Assembly: GCF_010092985.1 (NCBI RefSeq)
Contig: NZ_CP048106.1
Span: 2,046,001 to 2,110,000, forward strand
DNA from: Pontibacter pudoricolor
Lineage (GTDB): Bacteria; Bacteroidota; Bacteroidia; Cytophagales; Hymenobacteraceae
DNA: 64,000 nt
Reading direction: 5' to 3'
Positions 26,623 through 35,837 of this stretch are shown here, in pieces. A program made the translations under genes and the position numbers. The notes under the pieces were generated by a model, which saw only the letters and a program-made list of their open reading frames with translations, was not told where the DNA came from and did not search any database. How positions within the stretch are numbered: position 1 is the stretch's first letter; the number at the start of each line of letters is the position of its first letter.

Positions 26623-27905
26623 CTATTTTATATTTACCAACCACCGCTGTGTAAACCTGTTCTGCAACAGCAGATACACCAAAAACGGCAGAAAGATGAT
26701 GCGGTAACGGCTGAGGGTTCCGAAATTAGGTGTACTGATACCGATTACGATAGCCGACGCAACTATAAACAGCAACAAAACAACATGCCATAGTCTGATA
26801 TGCTGTATCCAGGCTTTTGAGAAGGCAGAAACAAGTGCTATGGTTGTGAGCAGAAGCAGGAGCAAATTTTCGAGCCCAAGTAAGAGGTATAACGGTTCTG
26901 AGGATTCACCAATAAAAGGCCGGTAAACAGCGCTGAAAAATGCTTTAGGAGAGTTGGCAACTATAGAAGTTATAGTTGGCTCCAGCGAACTATAGCTTAG
27001 GTGAGGGCCGCTCAGCGACAAAGCTAACATGCCCTTATAAGTTTTCACTAACTGCTCGGTTATAAAAGCAAGGCTAAATATTCCGCTTATCTGCCAAACT
27101 ACTATACCTGCTACAACTATAAAACCTGCCATTGTCAGTAACTGCCCTTTTATGGGTTGCAACGGTTTTATAGTTCTCGAAAGCCACCTTAAAAGCAGGT
27201 AGCAGCCCAGCAAAAACAGTAACAGTGCCGCAAAAAAGATCTTGATCTTAACAAACAGGTAAAGTTGCAAAGGCAGCAAAAGCCATGTAACTATAGTTTG
27301 TTTTTTACCGTGCGCCAACTGCAGCGCAAAAGCCATTACCCAGCACATGCTTCCCATCAGCAAGGCATCTTTCAGCAATCCCGAACTCCAGAACACCACC
27401 GACGGAAAGAACAGCAACGCAACTATAGCTGCCTTGCGGGTATCCGGAAAAACCTCTGAAAGTGTAGCAGCAAGTTTTGCCATGCCCCAGAAACTAAACA
27501 ACGAGAAGTAGCCACCGATCAGGTAGTAGCTACTGCCGGTAAGCAGGTTAAAAAGGCTGATGGTTTTAAGCAGAAAAAAAGAATTGGAGAAATAGGCGAA
27601 GCGCGTAAAAGGCACTGTGGCGCGAAAAGCTTCGTCCGGAAATTCATTAAAAAGCAGCAATTGCCAGTAAGCATCGGTATTATCGTAAGCCAGCCGGGTT
27701 AATTTCTGTGATGCGTTGAAGTAAGTTATAGTGTCGCCTACGCCGTAGTAGTGAAAGTATAGCACGCCCAAAAGCACGCCACAGATCAGCTTTAAACCCA
27801 GCGAAGGCAGCAGGTATGGCTTCAGGTTTTGTGTCCAGCTTTGCTTGTAAAGCAGCCCCCCAATCCGACTAACAGAAGCGTATTAAGTATGTAAACCAGC
27901 AGCAT
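26623..27905 (-). CDS. Multipass membrane protein, apparent frameshift in a G6 run near the N-terminus
   Basis: The long open part (26623 to about 27870) encodes a hydrophobic protein with roughly nine or ten transmembrane segments and a motif YGVGDTITYFNASQKL. It resembles polymerase- or glycosyltransferase-like membrane proteins of Bacteroidota, and I assign no function. In that frame there is no good start codon before GTG 27777. An ATG at 27905 overlaps the DUF2851 stop by one base (TGATG) and opens a hydrophobic N-terminus (MLLVYILNTLLLVGL). That frame ends after 28 codons. Adding one G to the run of six at 27856-27861 joins both parts into one convincing protein. It could be a sequencing error, a phase-variable tract or a true frameshift. 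Confidence 0.7.
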
Positions 27906-29194
27906 CACGAGCGGGAGAGCAGGTTTTGTTTCAGGATCTTGTTGCCAATGGCGCATTGCAGGCAGTTTACCGGCTGGCAGTAATTTTTGTAGAGCGAAAG
28001 AGCCGCCTGGTTATCTGCCGCAGATGTAGCTTTCCAGCCCAGCGCTTCATACAGCCTGGTTACCTTGTTCGATGCTTCCTTTACTTTCTCGAGCAGCTCA
28101 ATCGCTTTCTCCAGATGTGTACGGTTGCCGGTAAACTGACTATAGGCGGCCAGCAAGGGTATGGCTACATTAATGACCAGGTTATGCGCGCTGCCTTGGC
28201 CCATGGTTTTGGTTGCCTTAGAAGGCTCCGGGCTAAAAGTAAAACGCTGTTGCCAGAACTCAGAAACTTCAGCCATAAACAAAGCTTCGAAGTGTTTTAT
28301 AGTTTGAGCTTCTAGTATAGCTGTAAAAAAACTTTGCCGGTTCGCCAGCACTGCTGCCAGTTGTGCTAACCGTACAGTTGGAAAATTGGCAGGTCGCATG
28401 CGCATAAAATTCCAGTGATGGCGCTGCATGGCCTTATCCCCTAAACTATACTTGTGGCTCAGGAAACCATACTCTTTTGCCAGCATTTGAACATATTCTC
28501 CCTCTGCATCAGCTAAAAAACCAGCCTGACCAAACAAGAGTGCTTCCAGCTGAAAAAGGTGTCGGTGTTTGCGAACTATAGTTGCAGGAATTGCTTTAAC
28601 TAAGCGCTCCATTGGCTCCTGATTTATCTTAAACCCGAAACCTTTGAACAACACATGATAGGCAGTAGCTTCCCAGTCGTGGTTATAGGTGGTGTAGCTT
28701 TGCAGTACTTCGTGGCCTTTCTGTTCCAGGCGCTCTGTCAGGGCGCGCCCCAGCATCATGGTTTTGGTAATCTCGGGCACGTCTGGCCACACGTTGGCGC
28801 AGGGTATGATAGTGCGGGCTTCCTGCAGTTGTTTGTAGGTATAGGCAAGCGCAGTATCCACCCTGTCTTTCAGTTCCAGTACCGGAATTATAGTGCCATC
28901 TGTCCGACTTATAGTTTCATCAGCTTCCCAGACTACATGCAGCGTTACCTGGTCGTATTTCAGGTCGGTCTGGTGGTTATGGCGGCGCCAGTCCGAAGCG
29001 CGCAAATGTATCTCCACACTCCCCGACCACTCCACATCACCAATCTTAACTATAGCTTCCCTGAAATCGGGACCGGCATCGGTGTTATAGTAGCCGGTGC
29101 GCAGTACCTGCAAAGGCTCACTTTCCGTAGTTGCCAGGTCGGTATTACGGTAGTACTGGTGTTGCCAGATGTAATGCAGGAAATCTTCTTTCAT
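27905..29194 (-). CDS. DUF2851 family protein
   Basis: The 429-residue soluble protein has the Bacteroidota DUF2851 hallmarks EDFLHYIWQHQYY, LRTGYYNTDAGPDF, WSGSVEIHLRASDW and HLFQLEALLFGQAGFL. A C-terminal Cys-containing stretch, CQPVNCLQCAIGNKIL, may bind metal or iron-sulfur. I start at the ATG at 29194, where the conserved N-terminus begins. Nine codons of open frame extend upstream. The function is unknown. It overlaps the membrane-protein gene downstream by one base and is probably cotranscribed with it. Confidence 0.9.
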   Translation of the reverse strand: MKEDFLHYIWQHQYYRNTDLATTESEPLQVLRTGYYNTDAGPDFREAIVKIGDVEWSGSVEIHLRASDWRRHNHQTDLKYDQVTLHVVWEADETISRTDGTIIPVLELKDRVDTALAYTYKQLQEARTIIPCANVWPDVPEITKTMMLGRALTERLEQKGHEVLQSYTTYNHDWEATAYHVLFKGFGFKINQEPMERLVKAIPATIVRKHRHLFQLEALLFGQAGFLADAEGEYVQMLAKEYGFLSHKYSLGDKAMQRHHWNFMRMRPANFPTVRLAQLAAVLANRQSFFTAILEAQTIKHFEALFMAEVSEFWQQRFTFSPEPSKATKTMGQGSAHNLVINVAIPLLAAYSQFTGNRTHLEKAIELLEKVKEASNKVTRLYEALGWKATSAADNQAALSLYKNYCQPVNCLQCAIGNKILKQNLLSRS

Positions 29195-29251
29195 GGATAA
29201 GGACGGCCCGGTTCTGAGCAAAGTCCTAAGATAAGCGCAATTCGGCAGAAA

Positions 29252-29848
29252 TTAAAAAATACGGATGGTGGTGGGAACCAGGTAGCGCTGTTGTTGCATT
29301 TGCTGGTGATGCTTAAAGCCCTGCTTTATGTTGTCAAGCGCGTCCATTTGGGGACCACCAAAAATGGATTTATGTTTTCCCGGCAACGGACCTAGCTCAG
29401 GCTTAACTATAGGCTCATCGGGAAGGTCCAGGTTTTTAACGGCCATTTTAAAATCCTGCTGTGTAGCCCAGGGCATTACCTGCACTTCGGGCAGTTGTTT
29501 AGCTACCTGTTTCAGGCGAATGCTGGTAGTATATTTTTCGGGTGTATTGGTTTTGGGAATAATGATGTATTGTTTCTCGAAGCCCAGCGCCTGAAAAACC
29601 ACGCTGTCGCCGGCCAAAACCGGAAGCGTGAAGAAGCCACCCTGTTTCGAAACCGTTCCGCGATTTGTGCCCGGCACATATACCGCAATTCCGGCCAGCC
29701 CTGCGGAACTGTCTGCCGTTACCACTACCCCGGAAAGCTGCACCACCGGCTTAAGCTGCTGCGCAGTTGCCGTTTGCAGTCCAACTATAACTATAGCTAG
29801 AAGCAGGAAGTACAAACGAGGGTTTTTCAGGGTGCTTGAAATTAACAT
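29252..29848 (-). CDS. Secreted protein with carboxypeptidase-regulatory-like domain
   Basis: The 198-residue protein has a signal peptide (LYFLLLAIVIVGLQTATAQ). A beta-sandwich CarboxypepD_reg-like domain follows (VQLSGVVVTADSSAGLAGIAVYVPGTNRGTVSKQGGFFTLPVLAGDSVVFQALGF by parts), then a Gln-rich tail. This domain is usual at the N-terminus of TonB-dependent transporters, but here it stands alone. I start at the ATG at 29848, which shares its A with the stop of the upstream gene (TAATG). It is coupled to the related gene upstream. Confidence 0.82.
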   Translation of the reverse strand: MLISSTLKNPRLYFLLLAIVIVGLQTATAQQLKPVVQLSGVVVTADSSAGLAGIAVYVPGTNRGTVSKQGGFFTLPVLAGDSVVFQALGFEKQYIIIPKTNTPEKYTTSIRLKQVAKQLPEVQVMPWATQQDFKMAVKNLDLPDEPIVKPELGPLPGKHKSIFGGPQMDALDNIKQGFKHHQQMQQQRYLVPTTIRIF

Positions 29849-30672
29849 TACTGCCTGGCTGTAACGTAAGAAGCCAGGCGTGCACCTATCCCTTTGTCCC
29901 ATTCGCCTAAGCTAACCTTACGGGTATAGTAACTTCCGCCAAACGCAGCTCCAAAGGAGAACAAATATTTCTCTTTATGACTCGGGTCTGGCAAATATTC
30001 AAAGCCGATAAAAAAATCTTTGTCAACAGTAATGTTACACTCTTCCAGGTTTATAGTTACCCAGCCTTGATTCATGGGCAGGCGTTTGATGATACTTTTC
30101 TCCACTATTCGCTCGCCGGGCATACCATCTACATTCTCATAAAAATTGATGCGCATGTTAGCAGAATCTATTTTATTGCTAACCAGGTACAACGTAGCCG
30201 AAAGTATATCCGAGGGTTTGTTGTTGAGGTTTATAAACTTGGCTAATTCTGAAATGTCATCTGCATTTTGTGCCTGGGAGGTACCATAAATGAACGGGCT
30301 CCGCGAAGTAGTTCCAAACTTTTTGATCCTGGGCGCTTTGCTTTTTACTACCACTTCACCCAAACTGGTTGTCTTTTCGGTTAACGCAAATTCCGACAGC
30401 TTACCGTCAACTATAGTTTTAACCGGAACAGACAGCACATTAAACCCGACTGCCGAAAAAGTCAGCGTATCGGTTAAAGAAGAATTCTGAAGGCTTAAAG
30501 TAAATGTACCGTCTGCGGTAGCTGCCGTGCCGATGCCTTTCTTTTTAATACCGATGTTTACATAAGGGATAGGTTCTTTGCCGTGCAGCACGTTGCCTTT
30601 TAAAACTATAGTTTGGCTGAAAGCCGTGAGGGCCGAAAGGACGAAAGCAGCGGCCAGTAAAAGTCTGTTCAT
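29848..30672 (-). CDS. Secreted protein with carboxypeptidase-regulatory-like domain
   Basis: The 274 residues open with a signal peptide (LLLAAAFVLSALTAFSQ). A CarboxypepD_reg-like domain follows (LKGNVLHGKEPIPYVNIGI, TATADGTFTLSL), then a C-terminal domain of about 150 residues containing SATLYLVSNKIDSANMRINFYE and GWVTINLEE that I do not recognise. It is the first gene of a pair with the downstream gene, which has the same N-terminal domain type. It is likely located in the periplasm or outer membrane. The promoter region upstream has TATAGTT motifs but no clear -7/-33 pair. Confidence 0.8.
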   Translation of the reverse strand: MNRLLLAAAFVLSALTAFSQTIVLKGNVLHGKEPIPYVNIGIKKKGIGTAATADGTFTLSLQNSSLTDTLTFSAVGFNVLSVPVKTIVDGKLSEFALTEKTTSLGEVVVKSKAPRIKKFGTTSRSPFIYGTSQAQNADDISELAKFINLNNKPSDILSATLYLVSNKIDSANMRINFYENVDGMPGERIVEKSIIKRLPMNQGWVTINLEECNITVDKDFFIGFEYLPDPSHKEKYLFSFGAAFGGSYYTRKVSLGEWDKGIGARLASYVTARQ

Positions 30673-30815
30673 AGGGAAGTGCTGGAAGTTTTGCTTGTAA
30701 CGCAGCCTACTTAAACTATAGTATAGTTATTCCTGAATATTTCAGGATCCCCCTAAAAACTATAGTTCCTTCAGCCCAAAGCTGCTTCCTCTGTAAATTA
30801 ACTAAAATTATAGTT

Positions 30816-31718
30816 TCAGACTTCCAGCGCCTCTTTGTCCCATTTTGCCAGGCTGGCAGCAGCTTCGTAGGTACTATGCAGAAACTCTAGCAGGGTTGCT
30901 TCCGGGTCTTCGGCGCTCCTGACGGCCTCGTACGGTAAAATAAACTCGCCCAAAGTTTGATGGAAATAAGCCGCTGCTGGTTTAATTTTGGCTGTTCTGT
31001 AGCCTTCCGGTTCGGGGTAAATATAACTATAGAAGGCAGCCTCCGGAAGCGCCTCGCTCCCCGGCCAGAAACCGCAACTGCTCACCTCATGCGAATAAGC
31101 CTCCTGTGCTATCCAATCCGGGAGACCAGGCACACCGCCCGGATGTTTGGGAGCCGTGCGCCCCGAAAACCGCGAAACTGCCAGATCAAAACTACCCCAG
31201 AAAAAATGAACCGGGCTGCACTTGCCCCTGAACTCGGCCCTGAACTGCTGCATTACTTTCTGAGCCTGCAACATGGCTTTGTGTAATGCAGCGGCCTGCT
31301 CCGGATTATAGGTTTTATGAATCTGATCCTCATCGAAAGGAACAGGATTTTCGAGTTCGCAGGGTACTTTGTAGATCTCCACTTTGATGCCTAAATCTGC
31401 CAGGGCATGCATCACTTTCTTGTAAAACTCGGCAACCGACATATTTCCCAGCGCCAGATTTCGACTTTGCCCGGTACTGGTTTTTATACTTAACTGGTGC
31501 TGCACCAGGTTCAGGTCTACCTGAAAATGCTGGTTTTGGTCCGGAAGGTCGCCTGTAGTTAGCCCGGTAGGTGTCACTATAAGCGTTACATGCCAGGAGT
31601 GGTTTATCCAGGGCTGTGTTTCCAGTTTCAGTTTGCCAAGGATCTGCGTCCAGAGATGGAGCGTTTCAAGCGTGGCTTTTAATGCGGTGTAGTTAAGTTC
31701 AGGCCAGTCGGTTTTCAT
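30816..31718 (-). CDS. DUF5996 family protein
   Basis: The 300-residue soluble protein starts WPELNYTALKATLETLHLWTQILGK, with the NHSWHVTLIVTPTGL segment typical of DUF5996. It has a central FDEDQIHKTYNPEQAA and a conserved FFWGSFDLAVSRFSGR. No function is established for the family. The many His and Trp residues and the conserved acidic patch are compatible with an enzyme, but this is speculation. It stands alone, flanked by repeat-rich gaps. Confidence 0.85.
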   Translation of the reverse strand: MKTDWPELNYTALKATLETLHLWTQILGKLKLETQPWINHSWHVTLIVTPTGLTTGDLPDQNQHFQVDLNLVQHQLSIKTSTGQSRNLALGNMSVAEFYKKVMHALADLGIKVEIYKVPCELENPVPFDEDQIHKTYNPEQAAALHKAMLQAQKVMQQFRAEFRGKCSPVHFFWGSFDLAVSRFSGRTAPKHPGGVPGLPDWIAQEAYSHEVSSCGFWPGSEALPEAAFYSYIYPEPEGYRTAKIKPAAAYFHQTLGEFILPYEAVRSAEDPEATLLEFLHSTYEAAASLAKWDKEALEV

Positions 31719-31824
31719 GATCTGCTATAGTTAATGGTGCATCTTACATTAACGGCAGAAGCAGTTTAAAGTGACCCAGGTCGGTAGGTATAAATATTAA
31801 AAGCAATTATAGAACTATAATACC

Positions 31825-31957
31825 AACTATAGCAAAGGCCTAAAACTCCCCGCCTTAGACAAGGGGGGTTGGGGGTAGTTGGATAAGGCAACTATAGAAC
31901 TATAGCTAAAGCCGCTGTTAATCCTGTCCCTGCCGGGCCAGTTGAGTCAGGAGACTC
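31825..31957. repeat. Motif-bordered G-rich hairpin module plus AGGA-loop hairpin
   Basis: AACTATAGC at 31825 leads into CTCCCCGCC..AAGGGGGG, and AACTATAG closes the module at 31890. Further along, GAGTC-AGGA-GACTC (31944-31957) with flanking CCTGTCCCTGCCGGGCC is the inverse of 16132-16170. Confidence 0.7.
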
Positions 31958-32075
31958 CACACTCACCCCAAGTCACAAGCCTGGAGCCTCGCGCCAGCTT
32001 CACTAACTATAGAACTAAAGCGTTATCGCAAAAATCTGTAAAATCCCCATTTATCCCGGTTCAGACAAAGGGCAT

Positions 32076-32546
32076 TTACCTTGCAGACTCCGGACGGTAC
32101 TTTAACTGCAATCCCAGCAGGAAATTTCGCAGTATCTGGTCTTTTAAAGGGCGGTAATGCTGGTGGTCTGGTTTGCGGAAGAAAGCGCTGAGTTCAGATT
32201 TGCTTAAGCGGAATTTTACAAGGTCCAGCACATCCAGGATGTCTTCGTCTTTATAGTTTAACGCAATTTTGAGCTTGCGCAGGATAATGTTATTGTTCAG
32301 GCTTTTTTCGGGCTTTGGTTGCTCGCCTTCTTTTTTGCCGCGTTTGTCGTTAATAAAACCGTTCAGGAAAGCCGCCAGGTTAATGTCCACCAGTTTCTGA
32401 AATTCCGGGTCGTCTTCGGGCTTCATCCAGTCGCTTATCTCGGCGCGGGTTACTTCTTTGCCACCAGATGCAAACAGGTCAATCATTCTATTATCGCTGA
32501 TATCGAAGGTATAGCGTAGGCGGCGTAGTATATCGTTATTATTCAT
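32076..32546 (-). CDS. DUF1456 (YehS-like) protein
   Basis: The 156-residue protein consists of two repeats of the DUF1456 unit: NNNDILRRLRYTFDISDNRMIDLF and, after a Lys-rich linker, NNNIILRKLKIALNYKDEDILDVL. Each ends with a helix containing S(D/A)WM-like or SAFFRKP sequence. The function is unknown. E. coli YehS has the same duplication. It is followed closely upstream by the GNAT gene (10 bp), and the two are probably cotranscribed. Confidence 0.9.
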   Translation of the reverse strand: MNNNDILRRLRYTFDISDNRMIDLFASGGKEVTRAEISDWMKPEDDPEFQKLVDINLAAFLNGFINDKRGKKEGEQPKPEKSLNNNIILRKLKIALNYKDEDILDVLDLVKFRLSKSELSAFFRKPDHQHYRPLKDQILRNFLLGLQLKYRPESAR

Positions 32547-32555
32547 GTTTATAGT

Positions 32556-33008
32556 TTAGCTGAGTTGCTTTTTCATGCACACGCTGTTTTCAACGCCTGC
32601 ATACTGCCCGTAGTTCGGGATTACAGTGTAGCCGCTGTTTTTGTATAGATCTATGGCTTCGGCTTGTTTCATGCCGGTCTCTAAAATGGTAGAACTATAG
32701 TTTAGTTCTTTTGCCCAGTTTTCTAAAGCTATTAGTACCTGTTTGGCTATTCCCTGCCTTCTGAAATCCGGGTGCACGAACATGCGCTTTACTTCGGCTA
32801 TAGTTTTGGTGTATGGTTTTATAGCGCCACAGCCGGCCGCCACGCCATCTTTGTACGCCACGATCACTTCTTTTATAGTATCAACCTTATTGTACTGCGC
32901 ATAAAAAGCATGGTCGTCACCATCCTTTTCTTTCAGGTCCTCGTCCAGCAGAACTATAAGGCTCCGGAAGTCGGGGTTGTCGGATGTGGTGCGGGTTAGG
33001 GTTAGCAT
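32556..33008 (-). CDS. GNAT-family N-acetyltransferase
   Basis: The 150 residues have the GNAT fold, with acetyl-CoA-binding motif A visible as EVKRMFVHPDFRRQGIAKQVL (R/Q-x-x-G-x-G/A as RRQGIA). The conserved terminal Tyr region IDLYKNSGYTVIPNYG is also present. The acceptor is unknown. The gene upstream of it is the AT-rich endonuclease-like gene, and the gene downstream is DUF1456. Confidence 0.88.
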   Translation of the reverse strand: MLTLTRTTSDNPDFRSLIVLLDEDLKEKDGDDHAFYAQYNKVDTIKEVIVAYKDGVAAGCGAIKPYTKTIAEVKRMFVHPDFRRQGIAKQVLIALENWAKELNYSSTILETGMKQAEAIDLYKNSGYTVIPNYGQYAGVENSVCMKKQLS

Positions 33009-33074
33009 TTAGATGACACTGAATTTAACAAAAACTAGGTATTCGTAAAATATTTATGGTTGGCGCAATTTCTA

Positions 33075-33788
33075 TTAGTCTATTGAAAATTCGCACAAAA
33101 TTGGCATATGATCACTTATATTTAACCATCTATCAGCTTGTCCGACCTCAATATTCTTTAGTTTTTCAGAGAACTTTTGAGCACCAAAAATATAGTCAAT
33201 GTGATACGGTCTCCCGAGTTTTCGTTGGAAGTACAAAGTTGGGCTGGTTTCTTTGCCTTGTTCTTCACCTGTAAACTTGTGGTACAAACTTGTTATCCCA
33301 AGCTTTTCCAATTCATTTACAACATCTGAATGGTTCCACCATCTATCCCATTGGTCCCAGATTGCACTGCTATTAAAATCGCCTGCTACTATCGTTGTAT
33401 TTAATTTATCTTTATTTACCTGTAAGTATTTCCATAACTGTCCAATGTAACCAAAATTTGGGGAGTTGTTGAAGTGAGTCCAAACCGCTAATAAGTCAAA
33501 TTCATTATTTATAGAACAGGGCAAGAAATGCTTAACAGAATGATCCTGATATTGGTCAGGCCAATCCAACTTTTTCAACTTAATTTCTGGTTTAGCGAAT
33601 ATTGCTAATCCTTTGTTTCTTGTGTCTCCAATCCAAATATAGTTCTCTGCCCAATCTTTATACTTTTGGTGTTTAGCCTCTGCAGGATTCTCACATTCTT
33701 GGATAATGTATAGGTCTGCACTAAAGTCCAATATATTTTCGAACTTATTCCTAAATGCACCATTACAATTCCAAGTAACGATCTTCAA
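33075..33788 (-). CDS. Endonuclease/exonuclease/phosphatase-family protein
   Basis: The 237-residue metal-dependent hydrolase of the EEP fold has IVTWNCNGAFRNK (Asn ligand), IIQECENP (Glu ligand), VAGDFNSS (Asp-x-Asn) and the C-terminal ISDHMPI (Asp-His). The start is a TTG at 33788, since the EEP N-terminus begins there and an in-frame stop lies just upstream. The gene is visibly richer in A and T than its neighbours, and I see no complete CTATAG palindrome in it, so recent acquisition is possible. The substrate is unknown. Confidence 0.82.
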   Translation of the reverse strand: MKIVTWNCNGAFRNKFENILDFSADLYIIQECENPAEAKHQKYKDWAENYIWIGDTRNKGLAIFAKPEIKLKKLDWPDQYQDHSVKHFLPCSINNEFDLLAVWTHFNNSPNFGYIGQLWKYLQVNKDKLNTTIVAGDFNSSAIWDQWDRWWNHSDVVNELEKLGITSLYHKFTGEEQGKETSPTLYFQRKLGRPYHIDYIFGAQKFSEKLKNIEVGQADRWLNISDHMPILCEFSID

Positions 33789-33843
33789 TTTTTATTCTTA
33801 TTAATGCAACCAATTTTACTCAAAAATAAAGTTACAAACCTAC

Positions 33844-34674
33844 CTACAAATGCTGCACGTACTGCTCCAGGTATTGCTCCATTTCGCGTTGTACTTCCTG
33901 GGCTGCTTCGCGGGCTTTCTCGGCGAAGTCGCGGCCGGATGAAGCGTAGATAATAGCGCGGGATGAATTGACCAACAGGCCACAACGCTGGTTCATGCCT
34001 AACCGGGAGATCTCCTCCAGGCTACCGCCTTGCGCACCAATACCCGGCACCAGCAGGAAATGATCCGGAACTATAGCACGAACGCGCTGCACATAATCGG
34101 CTTGCGTGGCACCAACTACATACATTAACTGGCCGGCTGTGCCCCAGGTAGAACTTTCGCGCAGCACCTGTTCCCAAAGGTATTCTTCGCTACCATCAGC
34201 CAGGCGCAACATCTGGAAATCCTGGCTGCCTGGGTTAGAGGTTAAAGCAAGTAAAATAACCCATTTGCCACCCTGCACCAGAAACGGCTTCACCGAATCA
34301 GAACCCATATAAGGCGCTACGGTTACAGAGTCGAAGTTCATGGTCTCGAAAAAGGCGCGGGCGTATAGCTCGGATGTGTTGCCAATGTCGCCGCGCTTGG
34401 CGTCGGCTATGGTAAAAATTTCCTGCGGAATGTGGTTTATAGTTCGTTCCAGGCTCACCCACCCTTTCGGTCCCTGCGCCTCATAAAAAGCGATGTTGGG
34501 TTTATAGGCCACGCACAGGTCGGCTGTTGCATCTATTATCTGGCGGTTAAACTCAAATACCGGATCCTCAAAATCCAGCAAATGTTCTGGCAACTTTTTC
34601 GGGTCGGTATCGAGGCCAACGCACAGGTACGATTTTTTTTGCAGAATCTGCTCGAACAGTTTTTCTCTAGTCAT
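33844..34674 (-). CDS. pyrF: Orotidine 5'-phosphate decarboxylase (type 2)
   Basis: PyrF decarboxylates OMP to UMP, the last step of pyrimidine synthesis. The 276-residue protein is of the longer type 2 family ([18 protein letters not shown]). The active site [13 protein letters not shown] carries the catalytic Asp and Lys. A phosphate-binding loop near the end ([14 protein letters not shown]) is also visible. Normal length. pyrD lies 4.5 kb away on the same strand, but the two are not contiguous. Confidence 0.94.
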   Translation of the reverse strand: MTREKLFEQILQKKSYLCVGLDTDPKKLPEHLLDFEDPVFEFNRQIIDATADLCVAYKPNIAFYEAQGPKGWVSLERTINHIPQEIFTIADAKRGDIGNTSELYARAFFETMNFDSVTVAPYMGSDSVKPFLVQGGKWVILLALTSNPGSQDFQMLRLADGSEEYLWEQVLRESSTWGTAGQLMYVVGATQADYVQRVRAIVPDHFLLVPGIGAQGGSLEEISRLGMNQRCGLLVNSSRAIIYASSGRDFAEKAREAAQEVQREMEQYLEQYVQHL

Positions 34675-34853
34675 GGCTTAGGTGGGTTAGGTCAGGTAGA
34701 GCAAAGCTACATTTTTAGCCGCATTGCTGAAAACCTTTTTCAGGTTTTGCTGACACAACGCCCAACTATAGTTTAAATTAGAGGTGCCCGGCGGCAGATG
34801 CAACCATTTTAGGATAAGCCGGCTCCTTTAAGTATAAGCTGACCTGTTATTAT

Positions 34854-35258
34854 ATGACCAGACTTGCCGTCATTTTCGCGTTTTTCCTGTTTTCAGCTTT
34901 CAGCTGCTCCAAGGAAGAGGATGCTGTAGAACCACTGGAAAAATTTCCTGCTTATGTTGTTGATGTAGAAACCCCTGAAACCGCTACGGTAGGCAGCACC
35001 GTACCTGTAAAAATATACTTTCAGGTAAATAACAGCTGCGGAGATTTTAAAAAATTTGAAGCAGATGCGCAGGGCAAAACCATACACATCCAGGTTTACC
35101 CGCAGTACAGAGAAGGCGCTTGCCTGATGGTTATTTTAACCCGTGAAGTAACCTATGAATTTAAACCTACCGAGCCCGGCACCTACATATTAAAATTCTC
35201 TCCAAAATATCCTGACCAGGAAATTGTCAAAACTATAGTTGTAAGCCAGGCCAACTAA
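34854..35258 (+). CDS. Small predicted lipoprotein
   Basis: The 134-residue protein has a lipoprotein signal (AVIFAFFLFSAFSC, lipobox SAFSC). The mature part is a single beta-sandwich-like domain (VDVETPETATVGSTVPVKIYFQVNNSCGDF, then TYEFKPTEPGTYILKF by parts). The domain has the look of an immunoglobulin-like or cupredoxin-like fold, but I cannot name a family. It is probably exposed in the periplasm or on the surface, and nothing nearby points to a partner. Confidence 0.7.
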   Translation: MTRLAVIFAFFLFSAFSCSKEEDAVEPLEKFPAYVVDVETPETATVGSTVPVKIYFQVNNSCGDFKKFEADAQGKTIHIQVYPQYREGACLMVILTREVTYEFKPTEPGTYILKFSPKYPDQEIVKTIVVSQAN

Positions 35259-35276
35259 GCTTGTCCAGATCAGGAT

Positions 35277-35325
35277 TTTCAGGATTTAAGGATGAACAGG
35301 ATTTGTAGAGACGCAACACCTTGCT
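35277..35325. repeat. Dispersed CAGGATTTTCAGGATTTAAGGATG repeat and GTAGAGACGC
   Basis: Inverse of sequences at 49525-49567 (CATCCTTTAATCCTGAAAATCCTG), with the neighbouring GTAGAGACGCAA present in both places. A further copy of AGACGCAA-AGTA-TTGCGTCT lies at 35690-35712. These fill the 580-bp gene-free stretch from 35259 to 35837. Confidence 0.7.
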
Positions 35326-35559
35326 TCTCCGCTATGAAACTATAAGCCTAAACTTGGCATTGAAGCAGTTCTGCAACTATAGCCCAGCGAGACTGGAGAC
35401 TCGTACCCACTGTCACCGGTCAGATACCGGCGCCAAAATGAACTATAGCAGCAACTATATAACTACAATTTATAGTTTGAGAAGAGTTATAGATCCGGCA
35501 ACTATAATTTTGCTGAAGTATACGCCTTGGAAAGCTATAAATTTCTGCTCTCGCAGAAA

Positions 35560-35622
35560 GCCAGTCACAAACTGGCACCATAGATAACCACAAGTTACCA
35601 CTGCACCCAAACTGGCGGTATA
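35560..35622. repeat. Single arm of the 9.06-9.30 kb inverted repeat
   Basis: GCAGAAAGCCAG..CACAAACTGGC, AACCACAAGTTAC and CCCAAACTGGCGG match the arms at 9059-9123 and 9236-9304 with substitutions. Here no second arm is present. Confidence 0.7.
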
Positions 35623-35784
35623 TGTTGGCAGGTAATCAAACCTAAATCCAGGTCATCCTGAAAATCCTGATTCAGACAAAAAAGACGCAAAGTATTGCGT
35701 CTCTACGTCCAGTTAATCTTTCACCGTTCATCATTGTTCAGAAAAATCATGTAAAATCAGTTTAATCCCTTTAATCACTGGTCA

Positions 35785-35822
35785 AAAAAAAGCTGCTCCG
35801 TTTCCGAAGCAGCCGTTCTCAT
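35785..35822 (-). terminator. Terminator of the lolA-like gene
   Basis: On the minus strand GGCTGCTTCGGAAACGGAGCAGC forms the stem and TTTTTTTTGACC follows, about 20 bp beyond the stop. Confidence 0.85.
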
Positions 35823-35837
35823 CATATCAGATTGGTA

